Shown here piece by piece: positions 23,901 to 38,100 of a stretch of 64,000 nucleotides of DNA. Numbering within the stretch: position 1 is the stretch's first letter; each line of letters begins with the position of its first letter. Origin of the DNA: Ptychodera flava (lineage: Eukaryota > Hemichordata > Enteropneusta > Ptychoderidae); contig NC_091948.1 of assembly GCF_041260155.1 (NCBI RefSeq), forward strand, positions 732,001 to 796,000, in the 5' to 3' direction. The notes beneath the pieces were generated by a model. The model was not told where the DNA came from. It saw only the letters and a list, made by a program, of their open reading frames with translations, and ran no database searches. Both the position numbers and the translations under genes were made by a program.

Positions 23901-26900
23901 TTGGGGGCAATTTTTGCCTTTTTGGTCAAAAAATTTTTCTCCTAAAACTTCTGATCTGGTAGCTTTGATATCTAGTGTACAGGTTCCTAGGGTTTATGTT
24001 AAAATTAGATATATTCAAAATTAGGATGAAATCTGCAATTTTGTATTTTGGGGGGCAATTTTTCTCATTTTTGGTCAAAAAATTTGTTTCTCAAAATTTA
24101 CCAGTCTGATTGCTTTGATATTTAGTAAACCGGTTCTTAGGGTTTTTGTTAATAAGATATATTGAAATTAAGTTGAAATCTGGAATTTTGAATTTTTGGG
24201 GCAACTTTGCGAAACTGTCACAGTTTTACTGGGATATCTTTCATTTTGTATTTTTAAGATTTTTTTGGTAATTTTATACCTACTGGAACTAAGAGTATAT
24301 AATGTGGTGATTTAGTAAGCATTTGATATGGTAAACTGTATTTGGTGTTGAAATGCGGTAAAAAAATCCTGGCAGATTTTGAAAAAATTCCAAACAAATG
24401 CCAATAAAAAATTCAGCCAGAGAAGGTTTGACAAAAAGAAAAGGTGGGAGAGTGGGGAAAAAGAATGTACAATGGATCGGATAAAAAAGATAATGTACCT
24501 CATCGATCTTCCAGACACCACCCCTTATCAAATGGTCCACCCCGATGTATTTTTGTGCGCAATTAACCATGCAGTGTATTTTAGTTTAAGATGTCAAGTT
24601 AGGTAAGGATTTGAAAGGAATAGTCAAGTTCACCACAGTTTAACTTTATCTCTTGTGTCATCATCCTTGTGTAATTGGTTAAGTTTGTAAGTTGTTCAAG
24701 ATGTGGATGCACCAGCTATTCTGGAAGAAAACAATGTTTACTTTTCCCCATAGAGTTTCTGAGTTGATGATTGTATGTTGAAATTTCTCCATGTATCTGG
24801 TGTATGGGCAAAGTGTAAGCATTGGTTGCATGTTATGTATTTCAGTCTATGTCAAATATTGTAAATGAAAAATCAAGAACACTTTACTGTGTGCTTGTAA
24901 TATTTGTCAATACTTATACTGCCTTGCAGATTGATTGTCTTAAAGATTATCACAGAAGTAGAAAAGGAAAAGAAACTAATCAAATTGCTGTAACATATTC
25001 ACTCTCAGTGCCTGTATAGGCCTATACTTAACTATTTTATCATTACATTTAGCTGTTTGTTATATCTTTATCACTCTCCATGGGCCAAGGCACACTTGGG
25101 GTCAATGTCATCACTCTGTGCCAGTCTGTGTATGTCAGTCTGTCTGTATATGTATGTCCATGTTTCATACAATTGTTGACTTGTTTTGATAACTATATGG
25201 GAGCAAACAGTGATGTTGTCACTATTTTTTCAATATTGTGTTCGCTATTGTATGTATCATGTAATATTTATAATGAGTTTTATGAAGACATTTAAAGTTT
25301 ACCCCTTGACGTTAATTATTTCTAATTTCTTGTTTCTTTTTTACTGTAGAAAGAAGTTACCGTTTCCCACAAGAAATCTGCAGAATTTGATGGTCATATG
25401 TAAGTATTTTTTTAGGACACATTTAAAGGGAACCAGGCAATCTTTATATTTGAGGGTTGAAAGATTATCCACTAGATGTTAAATGTAGACAGCATGTGTA
25501 ATATTCATTGTGTGTGTAATATTCATTGTGTGCAGAAATTTTATTGCTCTTATTAGTAATGTTTTAGAGACTTTAGTATGGTAAGATAGTGTAGTGAGGT
25601 ATCTGTACCCTAACTTTCTCTGCATGGTGTACAAATTAATCAAACTGTTTTTAATGAGATTTGATAGTGTTTCACAGCAGAGAACACAATCCAATGCCCT
25701 TGAAGAGAGCAAAATCACTTAATGTTAAGGCTGTTAGATTCTACATGGATGAATTGAAAGGGCAATCCTGTGTCACTCTGTCAAAGTGAGAACAAGGCAG
25801 GAGATTGGATCATGCACAGAGTATAGTACTTGTGTGCAAAACTATTGTGGTGCAGTGGAATGCCCAGTGTATATTTAGATTTAAGACCAAGCTGATGAAC
25901 TATTACATTATATCGTTTAAGTTTAAATTCTCTCTCTCCCCTTCTCTCTGTCTCTCTCTGTCTCTGTCTCTCTCTCTCCCACACACACAGATACAAGGCT
26001 GAGTGTGTTTTGGATGGCACACCAGATGAAATTGTAAAGTATGTAATACCAACACCATTAGGTGTACGAGAGAAATGGGACAAAACTATCAAATCCTCAG
26101 AAGTGCTTGAGTCTTCTGAAAAGGTAAGATATATAGTTCATCCAGAAATGTGATGTCTTTCTTTAAACATGAAACTCAGACTAATGCTATACGCCTGTCA
26201 GGGATGCTTGAAATTTCTGAACGAACACATCATTTACCGGTAATGATAATTATGCCACACAACAATTTACCAGATGTAGCAATTGCTATGTGGTTTACGG
26301 GACACAGCATAGGTAGATTAGAAGCTTACAAAAACTAAAGAGAGCATTGCCTATACTCATATGTGTAGACGTTATAGCATAAAGAGTTTGACTCTGCCTG
26401 TATTTTTTTGCCAATATTTCTTTTTTGTTTGTTTGTTTATTTTACATCATCAGCCGTCAACAGGTGCAGCAGTTGCTTCAGTCTTTCAACTCAGATTTTT
26501 TAATGTATAGAAAGCAGGCCTTGGGTTGTCTGTGTAAACCACTGGGTTTTATTATAAGTGCAAAGTATGATGATTGCAATCCCTTGTTTTTTTTCGCATA
26601 GGATTTCTTTGTGGTTCACTCCCAGACACACAGTTCTGCAATGGGTGTAATTTCATCGCGTGATTTTATAGATGCTGTTCTGATAAACCACTTAGATGAA
26701 GACAATATTGTGTGCACCAATTCTGTAAGCGTAGAGCATCCACAATGTCCGCCCGTAGATGATGTAGTGAGGGCATTCAACCATCCAGGTGGAACGTTCT
26801 GTGTTCCAGTTAAAGGGTAAGTATATGGATGCTTGGTTGCACATTAAATTTTCATTTGTTGCAGAAGTGTACTGTTTCCACAATTGACTTCCTTAAACAA

Positions 26901-29861
26901 AAGCTCCATTTCAGTTAACAGTGGAACAATGGATTGTGTAGGTGTACATCCGTCAGAGTTGATATCACGGTACTGCAATATGTTTCCTACTATTATAAAT
27001 GCTTTGGCAACAGAGATATATCAAGTACTGAATCTAATTCCAATCAGAAGTATCGTTGAATGGAATAAACCTCTAACATAGGTGCTGTTTTAATCAAAAC
27101 CAATTTAAGTAAAGGAAATTCAAATAAAAATGGAGTAAGACCAAAAGGTTGCTAAATACCCAAGTGTGAATGGGCGCCAATTGCAAGTCCAGTAATAAGT
27201 ACTTCCATTTCAAGTGTGATTAGATATACACAATGTTTTAGAGTAGCCATTTCTGAGCTGTCTATATTAATCTTTTTATCTCTGCAAAACTGGATGCTCC
27301 ATTCGGTGGAACTATATAGCATTTCAAACCCTGGCATCTCTCCATCCCAAACAAATCCAGTGTTTTGTTTTACAGCTGCCAAGAATGATTTGGCTATCTT
27401 GACAAACTTAACAGATGTTCAGTGAAACACGTCGTCAGGCAAACTTTGAAAATGTACTGTAAGTCATACATCCAAGGCAAAAAAATATGGCTCAGTGCCG
27501 GGCTGTATGTTTGCATAGCTGGCTTGTCAAGAAATCCCTTCAGATGGTCTATGATTTAACCAACTAAAACTTTAAACAAATATTTCAATGTATTTGGCTG
27601 CTTCTCAGAATTGTGAAATAGTAATGAGCTTACCGTGCCATCTAATCAAATTTTTAACCAGAAGGGATGACATAATCTTATGAATAATTCACAAGAAAAT
27701 GATTCATTTAAATGATGGATGTGTCAATTCTAAGCTGATCCCATGTGATTTCCTCTCAGTGCATAGATACACAAAATGAGTTGAATGTCCTGGTAAAAAT
27801 TATTCTCTTCGAGTCGTCCCCCAAAAAGAACAAATATATGTATTTTTAAAGTATATATTCTACAAACTTTGCATTATCACTACCGGTAGTTTCTCTCGTC
27901 AGTAAGGTTGCCTACTTTCAGTGTATCATTTTATGCTTTACGGAGAACAGTTTTTGCAGATGAACTGACTCTGCAGTTTCCTGTATTTTGTATGCCATTA
28001 GCAATATTTTCTACCCAAGTCTCAAAGCTACACCCACTCAGGACTGTGACAGAACCCTCTCATGGCCTGGGGCTCAAAGTTTTCATGGCATATTTTATGG
28101 AGTCTTTCTGAAAAACTAAGAAATATGATATTCCACATTTACAATGAATCAGATTATTTAGAAAGTTAATAAGAAGCAGTCATGAGTTCATTCAAGAGAT
28201 GAAAGTTTAATATTATTAATTTTTGATTAAAAATATTGATTTTACTTAATTTAATGAAAATAGTCAATCTTGATAAGATGTCACACCTCGTCATACATGA
28301 AAACCATTCAGAATATGATAGTCGGTTTCCTCAGAGATAAATTATGGCTAACATATAGTGTGCTGGATATTCTCAGAAACAGTTTGATCAGCTTTAGCTA
28401 TCAAGAAATGCTGTAATATGCAAAGTACCAGAGACAGAGCAACAGCCTGAGGGCTGAGTGACAGAGATTAATGACTGAAATTTCAAGGAGGTCAATAGTC
28501 TGGACTGTGTACCAGTAAATATCGTGATGCATGGGAACATCAGTAATATATCAGTGTTCAGTTACATATCAAAGCTACATCCCCCGATTACATTTATTAT
28601 CCATTTAAATCGATAATTCCATGCATGCGGTGACTCAACTTCAAGAAATCCAGATGAATTTTTTGTACACATTGCAAAAATAACCTATGGCAAACAATAC
28701 GGCTTTCGTACGGAATATTGAATAACCAGCTCCCATGATGCATCAGTGAAATGCAGAATTGAATTGTATGCCCACTAGCAATGAAACATTATTTTCTGAA
28801 CATGTCACGTGCTTCAACTCCTGCTGGTTCAAATATTGAAAAGGGACATTTGAATTGCACTGGATCAATAGCTGCTGCCACAATAGACTGGGAACTGAAT
28901 TATCATGTTATTACAAGATACCTTAATATTTACCACAATACTATATATAGGACCCATATCTTGGCTTGAAATTTGTGAGTTATGATGATGTAAATAAATA
29001 TGGATATCAATGTACGTTGTCTTTTTTGTATTTAGAGATTATTGATAGCCATTGGTCCATGTGTTGGTGTCATTTGATTATCAGAAGCAATGATGATGAA
29101 AATTTTAAGTTAAAAGTATCGTATTTGACATGCTAGTTCTATTTACAATTTGTGTTAAAGTAAAAATTTCAGTTCGATTTACGAACACTTCAAGTGAATT
29201 CATGTAATTACAAAGTCACTATCTTTTTACATTAGTTTCATCTGAGCACACATTATACAGTACATATCTGAAATGATGTCATCAGCATATTTACATGTTA
29301 TATGTGTGTGAGCAGAGCTGTGGTGATTGATAATTCAAAATATGTCACTAAGCAGAACAAATATAAATATTTCTCACATGAAACAAAAATAACTTGAAAA
29401 GATAGCAACTTTGTCCATTTACATTTGGTAGTTTGCAATTGCACTCACATTAGGTGATTAAAATAAGTCAGAGTTATGCATGAGAGAGTAATGTTCAGTA
29501 TGAGGAAATTTGATTCATTTTGTGGACAAGAAACCTCTGAAAGTATCTTTGCTTGATAATCTTGGTGAAATGGATCTCCTTGTAATAAGATCACCAGTCT
29601 TACAGGGAACGACCTTTGTGAACTTTAACCTTTCCATTCATAGTTCCATTGGTTGGTAAGGTCACAGAGTCATTGACCGTTTGTGGCTCAGATTATCAGG
29701 TCAATCTGTCGTCATGCTTCATTAGGTATCCCATATCTCAATGCCCTGAGGGTTGGTAACTGTTACTTAACCACAATACCATTAAGGGGTTATTTGACTG
29801 TGTCTTGCTGAAGAAAACAATCTAGTCTTCAGCAGATGAAATGATCTGTTTAAAGGTAGCA

Positions 29862-29893
<32 letters not shown>

Positions 29894-30511
29894 GTGCGTG
29901 TCACATTACCTTACCTTCCAGTTGTCTACCCAGTTGGTTTTTGTGTTTGTCAGAAAAGTTTATACAACTTCAGCATGTACAGAGACATGTAACATAAATG
30001 TCATCAGTTGTTCCCATTTAGTCATATTAAACAAGTAAAGTATTACCTTCTTGTATTGAAAGTTCCGTACTATAATGATGTCTAAAAGAATGTGATGAAC
30101 TTATTAGCTTTACCATACATGTATTGAATTATCTAATCAAAAATATGTGATTAATATTCTGCATACAGCTTATATATCATATTTTATGGATTTTGCCATC
30201 ACTGGATGATAATTTCTAAACACAAATAAATATTCTGAACAACAGGATAGTTCAATTGACACAAATGTCTGACAGTTATTGATGATAGTGTATGTGTTGA
30301 TTTTATCGTTGGAGAAAACTAATTTTGCATGCTTGTTTCTTTCAGTGAGGAAAACAAGACCAAAGTGATAAATTTTCTACAGTCTGATCTCAAAGGAATG
30401 CTTCCAAGAACACTGGTAGAGACAGCACTACCCAACACCATGATTGACTTTATCATTGGCCTAAAAACAGCATTAGATAACAAAATACTCCATGAACCAG
30501 CTGAAGATTAA
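17946..30511 (+). CDS. STARD5: STARD5, START-domain lipid-transfer protein, complete
   Basis: A cytosolic START-domain carrier; the mammalian protein binds sterols or bile acids. Exons: 17946-18032, 25350-25399, 25991-26123, 26602-26816 and 30346-30511, all with GT donors and AG acceptors and matching phases (0, 2, 0, 2). The product is 216 residues; the human one is 213. Landmarks are YYKDTDWKVSK at the start of the domain, EFDGHIYKAECVLDGTPDEI, VREKWDKTIK, SSRDFIDAVL, VEHPQCPPV, FNHPGGTFCVPVKG and the C-terminal helix LVETALPNTM. The spacing from the first Trp to the EF-G motif equals the human one. An upstream in-frame ATG at 17901 would add 15 residues; 17946 fits the family better. A CT-rich tract precedes the exon 3 acceptor. 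AATAAA at 31006-31011 is a plausible poly(A) signal. STARD4 or STARD6 are less likely given the closeness to STARD5. Confidence 0.93.
18098..18696. mobile_element. Foldback (long inverted repeat) element, 9-bp target duplication
   Basis: This 599-bp element is almost wholly an inverted repeat. Arms of about 285 bp (18098-18383 and 18413-18696) differ only by a few bases, such as a small indel near the GACGTAAAAAGCC tract. Ends are TAGCCCTGCGTACG and CGTACGCAGGGCTA. GTTAGAGAG occurs directly on both sides (18089-18097 and 18697-18705). Long inverted repeats and 9-bp duplications fit Mutator-like foldback MITEs. It starts 66 bp after the donor of STARD5 exon 1. The matching open frames on the two strands are a by-product of the symmetry. 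Confidence 0.85.
18706..20449. other. STARD5 intron 1, no feature seen
   Basis: This intronic sequence has mixed composition. I see no exon, tandem repeat or transposon end that I can defend. Confidence 0.4.
20450..22160 (-). repeat. Pearl-like array, minus orientation, CGTC microsatellite
   Basis: It opens with GCTGTCAGCGACGCGGAGCTTATC and a (CCGTCGT)n microsatellite at 20503-20571. About nine core units follow, such as GCTTTGAAATTTGGTATACA, ATGATGAAATCTGCAATTTT and GCCATTTTTGGTCAAAAAAT, spaced about 145 bp. The far end (about 22040-22155) matches in reverse the start of the array at 8100-8290 (GAGCTCTGCTGTGTTATGTA there, its reverse here). An (ACGG)-type microsatellite beside core repeats is the hallmark of pearl elements. 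It lies inside STARD5 intron 1. Confidence 0.75.
22161..23230. other. STARD5 intron 1, between two repeat arrays
   Basis: AT-rich intronic sequence with short open frames only. No repeat structure or exon is recognised. Confidence 0.4.
23231..25205 (-). mobile_element. Composite pearl-like element with GCTCCCATATA ends
   Basis: The left end is AGCTCCCATATATATGCATA (from 23233). The right end reads ACTATATGGGAGC (25192-25204), so the termini are inverted repeats of GCTCCCATATA. Inside, in order, are the terminal hairpin, a (TATG)n microsatellite (23300-23340), a conserved tail, diverged 146-bp core units up to about 24290, and the 1-kb segment that is inverted relative to 6960-8035. This copy may show the full unit of the family at about 2 kb. 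It lies in STARD5 intron 1, ending 145 bp before exon 2. It is non-coding. Confidence 0.6.
26817..30345. other. STARD5 intron 4
   Basis: A 3.5-kb intron with a (GT)n tract at 29862-29900. No exon or transposon end is recognised. Confidence 0.5.
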
Positions 30512-32046
30512 AGCTATACTTGCCCTGACAGATGAAGACTGGTATCAGAGTTCAAATAATCATGTCTGAATGTCTGACCTCTTTGCTTGCATGTAATCTA
30601 TCTGACATTTTTAAAAGTTCTATCTATATAACAAATGAGATGTATTCATAGCACAGACTAGCCAAGCTTCATATCATAATCATAAGAGCAGTCAATTATC
30701 AAATTCAAAAAATGATACTTGTCACTTTACTGGAAATTTGCAACTTTGCTTCAACAACAAGATATTGTGCTTCATTTGCATACGACCTGTAATGTAACAA
30801 GTCAGTTTTGTCTGACAGATATAAACCATCCTGCATGTAAAGAAATAATTAGCAAGTTTTATTCACCAGAGTTGAATGCAGAGTAAATGCATTTCATTCC
30901 AATTTACATACTAGAGCGGATATGATTTCTTAGCACACTTAGATTGTGTATATGTATTATAATATTTGAAGTGTGTGCCAACTGATGCCATATAGCATGT
31001 CTTTAAATAAACTCCATTGGAACTTGTGAGGAATGCTGATTAATAATATTAAACTGGTCTAAGATGTTCACAAAAGAGAAAAGTTGTTCCAAGTACATTT
31101 GATTTCATAAATCTTACCAACCTTTGCTTCTATACAACTTATTGTTAATCTAAAATATTATTGAAATTTTGGCGTCTTTGGACAAAAAAGTCAACAATGG
31201 AATACTTGAAATGAAAATGACACAAAGAGTGGACACTGTATAGAATTTGAAATAGCAGTTACCTTTACGTACTATGATTCTGTAATTCAAACCTTTACAC
31301 TGGGATTTGATGTTTTTATCAAATCAGAAAAGAGACGTCTGTGACTTTTGAGCAAAGACAGAAGATATGTTTCCATGCTCTAAATGTAATTAGACTGTTA
31401 CAAAGCATCATGTGAAGATGCCAATGACAATGTGATCTGTCAAAACTACAGATCCGCAGATAAATTTCAGAGAAGTTGCTCTGCATTCTAACATGCCTTA
31501 TAGATTCTTTTTACAAAATTGCATTTTACAAATTCAATTTGAGTTTGAGTTTGGTTCTAGTGAGACTAGAGATAAAATTTGGCTGATAAAGCATCCAGTG
31601 TTTCCTCATTTGTGATACATCATATCAGCAAGGAGTATGTATACTTATTTACACAATTAGACTGCTTAGAACATTTTTGTTGGAAAATTATATTACAAAG
31701 CTAGTTTTAATAATATTATATTTATTAGAATGCTGTCAGTACAGTGCAGTGACGTTACACCATGATGTAAGAAATGTTTTTTGTCATTTGAATTGTCTAC
31801 AAACATTCTAGTGTTCTTGTTTTAAATGTCTGTATGTGCCTCAATTTTCAAAAGTCGTCCAGAGTTTGGATTAATGCTTCAATCCAACACAATTCTGATG
31901 TTAAGTGTCATTCCAACTCCTAGGTATGGGTATTGTAATAGATTAGTTCAGTATAAGACAGTATTTTGTATTTTTGTATCTTTGTCATTGGAACAAAATT
32001 ATGTGGCAAATAGCTGTACAACTGGTACCAAAATAGAGAGACTGTG

Positions 32047-32100
<54 letters not shown>

Positions 32101-35100
32101 GATTGTTGCTCATCTGAAATATTATCAGCACTTCCATTAGCAATTGATTATCCTTGAAACATCACAAAACCCTTTGGGATTTTACAAGATTCTGAATCAT
32201 CAAATCAACATGAGACAAGGCAAACAAATTTATCATTATGCTGCCGACAGCTGTTCAATCATTGAGATTATGATCAAATACTTACAGTAATTTCCATTTC
32301 AAATTATGTTTTCACCCCTCACCATTATTAATAGGTATGATCAAATACTTACAGTAATTTCCATTTCAAATCATGTTTTCACCCCTCACCATTATTAATA
32401 GGGATGATCAAATGATGTCCATGAAAATTTAGCATGTCATTTCATCACAGGAATTTTAAATTTTATTTTTTCGTTATTTAAAATTATTTAATAAAATGTA
32501 TTTCAAGTCTTGCAAAGACAAATGTTGTTAAACATTCAGTGAATTTTTTGCTTTCAGAGGCTGACTATCACAGACAAAGAATTCGAAAGATGAGTCAAGA
32601 GTAACTTATTTTTGCTCAAGAAGGCTGTACTAGTAAAAACTTTAAAAAATAGTTTTCTTAACATTAAATGCTACCAAGAGCCATTTTGAAAAAAATAACA
32701 TGAACTTTGGGCATTCTCTACTTTGTTTGCAACAACTACCCGTAAGATTTTTCAATAAGATTGATATGTCAAATAATTGTATGATTTGACATTGAAGTCC
32801 CACTCTTGATGGGAAAGCACTGATGGGAAAGCCTAGAGATTCATGTTGAAAGAATGGTGAAGACTCAGTTTTGATGTGGAAGCAAGGTATACTGCAATGT
32901 TCACATCAATTTGTAAAATCTAAAGTGTGTACAACCATCTTAGAATTTATGTCTGAGCTACTTGTATGTAACTCTTCAGGTGATACCCAGTTTGGCCTTG
33001 ACTAGTGTTCTTAATAGAGGTATGAAAAATTTCTCGCAGTGGATGCAAATCCTATAGCTGCAAAGTTTGCATGGTTTTGTTGTTTTTTTGTGAACATTCA
33101 AATTCACATCTGACTGTTGGTTCAACATTGTTATGAAACTTGTGGTATTTGTATTAAACAAAATACAGACAAAGAATATGTGATTTAAATTTGATGCACA
33201 TTTCTAAACTTGCATTGATACCAAGGATGTCTTTAGTGTCAAAAATTAGATTTTATGATGTGGAGCAAGCAATAAAATTTAAGAAAGCATCTTTTTTTGG
33301 TAAATGCATGAATGCAACACACTTGAGTTTCATAATGTTCCATTGTAATTCTATTTTTTTATTTTCTTATAAAGATATTTAATTTATTGTAATTTAGGTT
33401 ACAGAAATATGCATTCTGAAAAACATAGCAACTCTGCTTCATCATAGCATAGGAAAATGTCAATCTCTCGTTTTCCAACATACATCCTTTCACATGCTTT
33501 CTCATACTCAGAAAGCTATTGATCCATCTGTACTTTTCAGTGTTGTATTTTGCTACATAAGTTCACTTACATTTGTAACCTATAGATTATGCAGAGACCA
33601 TATGGTCATCTATGCTTTTAGATCTTGTCTCAAACCCTGATGAATTTCTTTAAAAATATCAGAACTGAATTTTGCTCAACTTTGGGCAGATAGTGCCAAA
33701 ATCCATAAATAGCTAATTGACTAATTTTAGAAACACTGTTTAAGTGCATCAATCAGTGTACAGTATTGTTGTCACCGTCAACATTTTAGTGAGATGAAAT
33801 ATATTAATCAAAAAATCATGACTCTATCTAGTGTGGACTGTTAGTCAAGTTATGTTTTGTACTTTTCCCATCAATTTCGAGTACACAGAAATAAGCTGAA
33901 GATAAAAGCAAACTATGCTTTTGGGTCATGGTATCAGGATGATGAATAAGTTCACTAAAGAACAAATTGGGAATTCTGGTAATTTGTAAAATTTTTGGTG
34001 TAGTGTGCGAATGTGTACAAATTTTGTTCAAGCACCGGTTGTCCTTCATTGGCAATTATGTGCAGTTATTGCAGCTGATTTTTGAAAAGTAAGGGTGTTC
34101 TATTTTCCAGTAAAGAATGAAGGGAGGAGAGGTTCTCGTAAACAGGAAATAACCAAAGATCTAAGAGTGTTCAAGATTCCTCCAGGGCAAGGTTCTTGCT
34201 TGCTCTGTGTGATATTTCAGTTGGATCTTCACCTACGTCATGAAAATAAATTTGTTCAAAATTAGCAGACTTTATGTTAAGCTGATTAAGAGACACAATG
34301 ATCAGCTGACTTTGTGGGGGTTTAGCTGGGAAGGTGACATTTACAAGTACGCCCACACAAATTTCCATAATTCAAGGGAGCTGTCACTGTTTGCTAGTCC
34401 ACCACTGACAGCAGCTAGTACATGTTATTGAAATTATGAAATCTAACTCTTCAAATTATTCAACACCATATTTGCCAACACAGATCTAGTCAGTGTTTAG
34501 TTAGCTAGTGTTCAATATTGACTCACAAGCAAGGCCCAGACTGTCAGGTGATTCCTCATGTACCTGCCTACAGCCGATCTCAAATAGAAATTCAATTTCC
34601 TGTGTCAATATCGTATGTTATAATAGAAAATCATACGTAATGAAAATATATCAAATGTTGCTTCCCTAATTGGAGTGAGGCCATTTACCAATGACTTCAG
34701 ATGACCGCCAGAGATGGAATATTACCGTATGACTCTATCCATCTTTTTTACATTGCACGTACAATTTATACACAATTATTCTAATTTGATCCATAACGTA
34801 ATTAAATGCCAGCGGTAATGTGTAACTTCCTGACCATGCGGTATTCACAAATAGGAAATTCATGTCTGATGATGTCATATGATGTCATACAGGAAGTTTT
34901 ATGCTGGGCCATTTTCCAATAGCTAACATTAACAATTGCTCCCACTTTCCTCGTCTACAATTGTAAAGTCTACACAACAGATCAGTGCCTGCTCCATACA
35001 TAAAAGAACACAGATTCAAGATACATGTAGAATGGTCAAATTTTGAGCTAAGATGGGCTCATTAAAGAGGCTGTCAACTTGCTGAAATTTTGGTAGTCGA

Positions 35101-38100
35101 TTAATGATGTGACCTTGTGATTTGACCTCTGGTCAGTGCAGAGGTCTTGCATTAATTGTGTCCTTCACAATGAGCTGAGGTCTAGACAGCAGCATGCATA
35201 TGAAAGTGATGTCTGCCATTTGCATATTTAAGAGGTCATTCACCTTGTCGATTTTCAATCAACCAAACATTGATCTTTGTACAAAACATGGAAGGTGCAA
35301 AATGCGGTGTCTCAGTTACAAGATCTTCTCTCTACAATGCGATGGTAATGGGGTTTCATGAAAACCCCACATTTCCACTGATTTTCCTCATAATACAAGA
35401 TTGTGGTACACTGAAGATGTAAGCAGTTATTTGAACAAACAGTACAGAACATAATCAATCCTTGTATGAAAATAATCTATCCAAGTTGTCTGAAGGGATG
35501 ATTGATCTTGAAGCTAAGCTTTTGTTATGGAAGAGAAGTACATTTGCTGTATCCGAAGTCTTCTTCAAGTATGTTGAAACGCCACGTATAAGCCTTGCAC
35601 TGTTACAGACGCAATGCATTGTCTACAATATTGGATGCTATTGTTTAGAGACAACATCAAAAGATCAATGTCAGATAAAAATGTTAATTTTTTTTAACTT
35701 TGGGGGTGTGGAGGGTTTAATATAACCCAAAGTTTTCTATCCGACAGAAACAATATAATGGTATTTATCGATATCCTATTTTGGTTTGGTTAAGAAAATT
35801 GCGTAGTAATTATGCATTTTCTCTCCCTTTGTGGCACAGTTGTTCAAGACTCTTTGATACTTTGATATTGGTATTATATTTACAGAGACAAATCAAGATT
35901 TTTTAATGAAATAAGGTGTTTTTAATTTGAATAATATTGTCTTTTGCAGTATCACCCATGCTGAGTATGTTTAAGTATAATTGGAAGTATCATACTAAGG
36001 AAATAATGGGTACCTCTGGATCAACGTTCAACAATTACAATTCATGGGGAAGGGGGAAGGGGTGCAGAACTCAGAGAATTAAGTTTTTATCAGACATTGC
36101 ACTTTTGATGTCACCCTTACCAAATTCAGTTTTCAACAATAATATCATCACATACCGGTAGTTAACACACATGCAGGCTGTTTTTACATTTGAACACTGT
36201 ACATTTTGGCATGTCAACCCTACTTTGAAAAGAGACAAAAAACCCAGAAAAATACATTAAATTTACAATGTATGGGCTTTAACAGACTTTACGTTCATGC
36301 AATGCACCGTCACTGTATATGATGTGCTGCTTGCCCTGTGTTGGAAGAATCAGTGTTGCAGCCAGGATTTTGAAACCTCGGCACACTGTCGCACTACCAT
36401 TTATTTTTGGGGACACTTTGCACATTTTTAGGACAACAATCGTCAGTTTTCAATCAAAACAAATTCAAGCTACCGGGACAATGCTTGAATTTCAGTAATT
36501 GTAGGAGCATACCAAATCTGCCTCATATCAGAACTCAGTTGGACTAAAAGTTATGATATCGAGTGCAGCGTTTTAATTACTTCTAATCACAGCTCCAAAA
36601 CTAAGTAAATATAAGCCTCAAAATAATCATGCAAAACAAAGGCCACCATCAGTATAAGATGTTACTTCCAGACTACATCAACACAGTGGACTAACGAGTG
36701 CACCCAAGGTGACATTGGGTTCAGATATTTCTAATTTAAGTCTTTAGAATGTACAAAGTTCAAAAATTGACAAGTTTCGAAGAAAGCATTATTTAGTATC
36801 ATAATCTTAGTTATCTATCAATTATACAATTACATCTTAGATGATTAAACTAACCATACTTACCATGGGTCGAGATAGCCTTTCTGACCAGAAAGGGCGC
36901 CCTCCAAGACACAAACAATAACGATAGTTCACAACAATGATATGCAAATGCAGACATAGATGACAGGTTTCACAGGTAAGCACAAAAGAATAATGCGCCC
37001 CAGTGAGACAACTTTAGCGGGGATAACCTGTGACATGCATGCATGTTTAGAACGTGACAACTTCCTTTCATGATTCACCATTGCCTAAAATGATTTCATA
37101 CTTTCAGCAGCATTGAAACATCTTAGAAATGCAGTACAATGTGAAGAAACAGAACTTTGTATAGTGAAAATAAAATTAAAGTATTCAGGCCTTACTCAAG
37201 CAAGTCTATACTCTGTAGACTTCAAAGGCAAAATTCCTGGGATGAATGAAGTCAATTTTGCCCAAAAGCTTTCAATAAACTGCTCTATTACTTTTAAACA
37301 TAATAGACAAGTGGCTCATAAAGAGTACAGTAGCTTTAGTCTCAGTTACGTGTACCCAGACTACTTTGCCAGGCTCTCCTCCAGCCACCCCTACACAGTC
37401 TGAGGAAATCAAAGTCAAAAATCTCTGATATGGACAAGACTGATGCATCATGGGATTAACTGATCTATGATGTAATTATAATGATGCATCATGGGAGCAA
37501 TTGATCTATGATGTATTTATAATCATTGAAAATATAGTTTTAAGGATGTGTAGCGGCTGCTATAAAACTCCCTTTTTAGTGATGAGTGTGTATGATGTTC
37601 ATGTCTTGGATCAGTTTATAGACAAGTACAATACTACTTAAAGTCATAAAAATCAAAGCTCACACTCATTGCGTAGTATGGCCTTCAAAAGCTACTTCTA
37701 TACACCCTAAAGTTATATTTTTGGAGACTTTCTAGAAACAATTTTTACATCATAGATCAGTTGCTCCAAGGATGCATCTCTTGTCCAAGTTGCACCATTT
37801 CGCAGGAGATATTTGAAAGGAATTTCCCCAGGCTGTGTAAGGGTGGCCGGATGAGAGCCCCACAGAACAGTCAGGGTAACCAAGACTACAGTAGTAGCAT
37901 GTGAATGATTGAACAAAATATTGTGCAAAATTCCTTTGGTCATGCGAGGGCGCTGTCAGGATTTAAAAAGTGGTTGAGAGAAAGTAAAACACACTTAACA
38001 TGATGTTAACCATAGACCACTGAATACGTGTTCTTACATACATGTATCTTGGCTTAAATGTTTGCTCAATTACATGAAGGAACAGGAATACAAGATTAGT

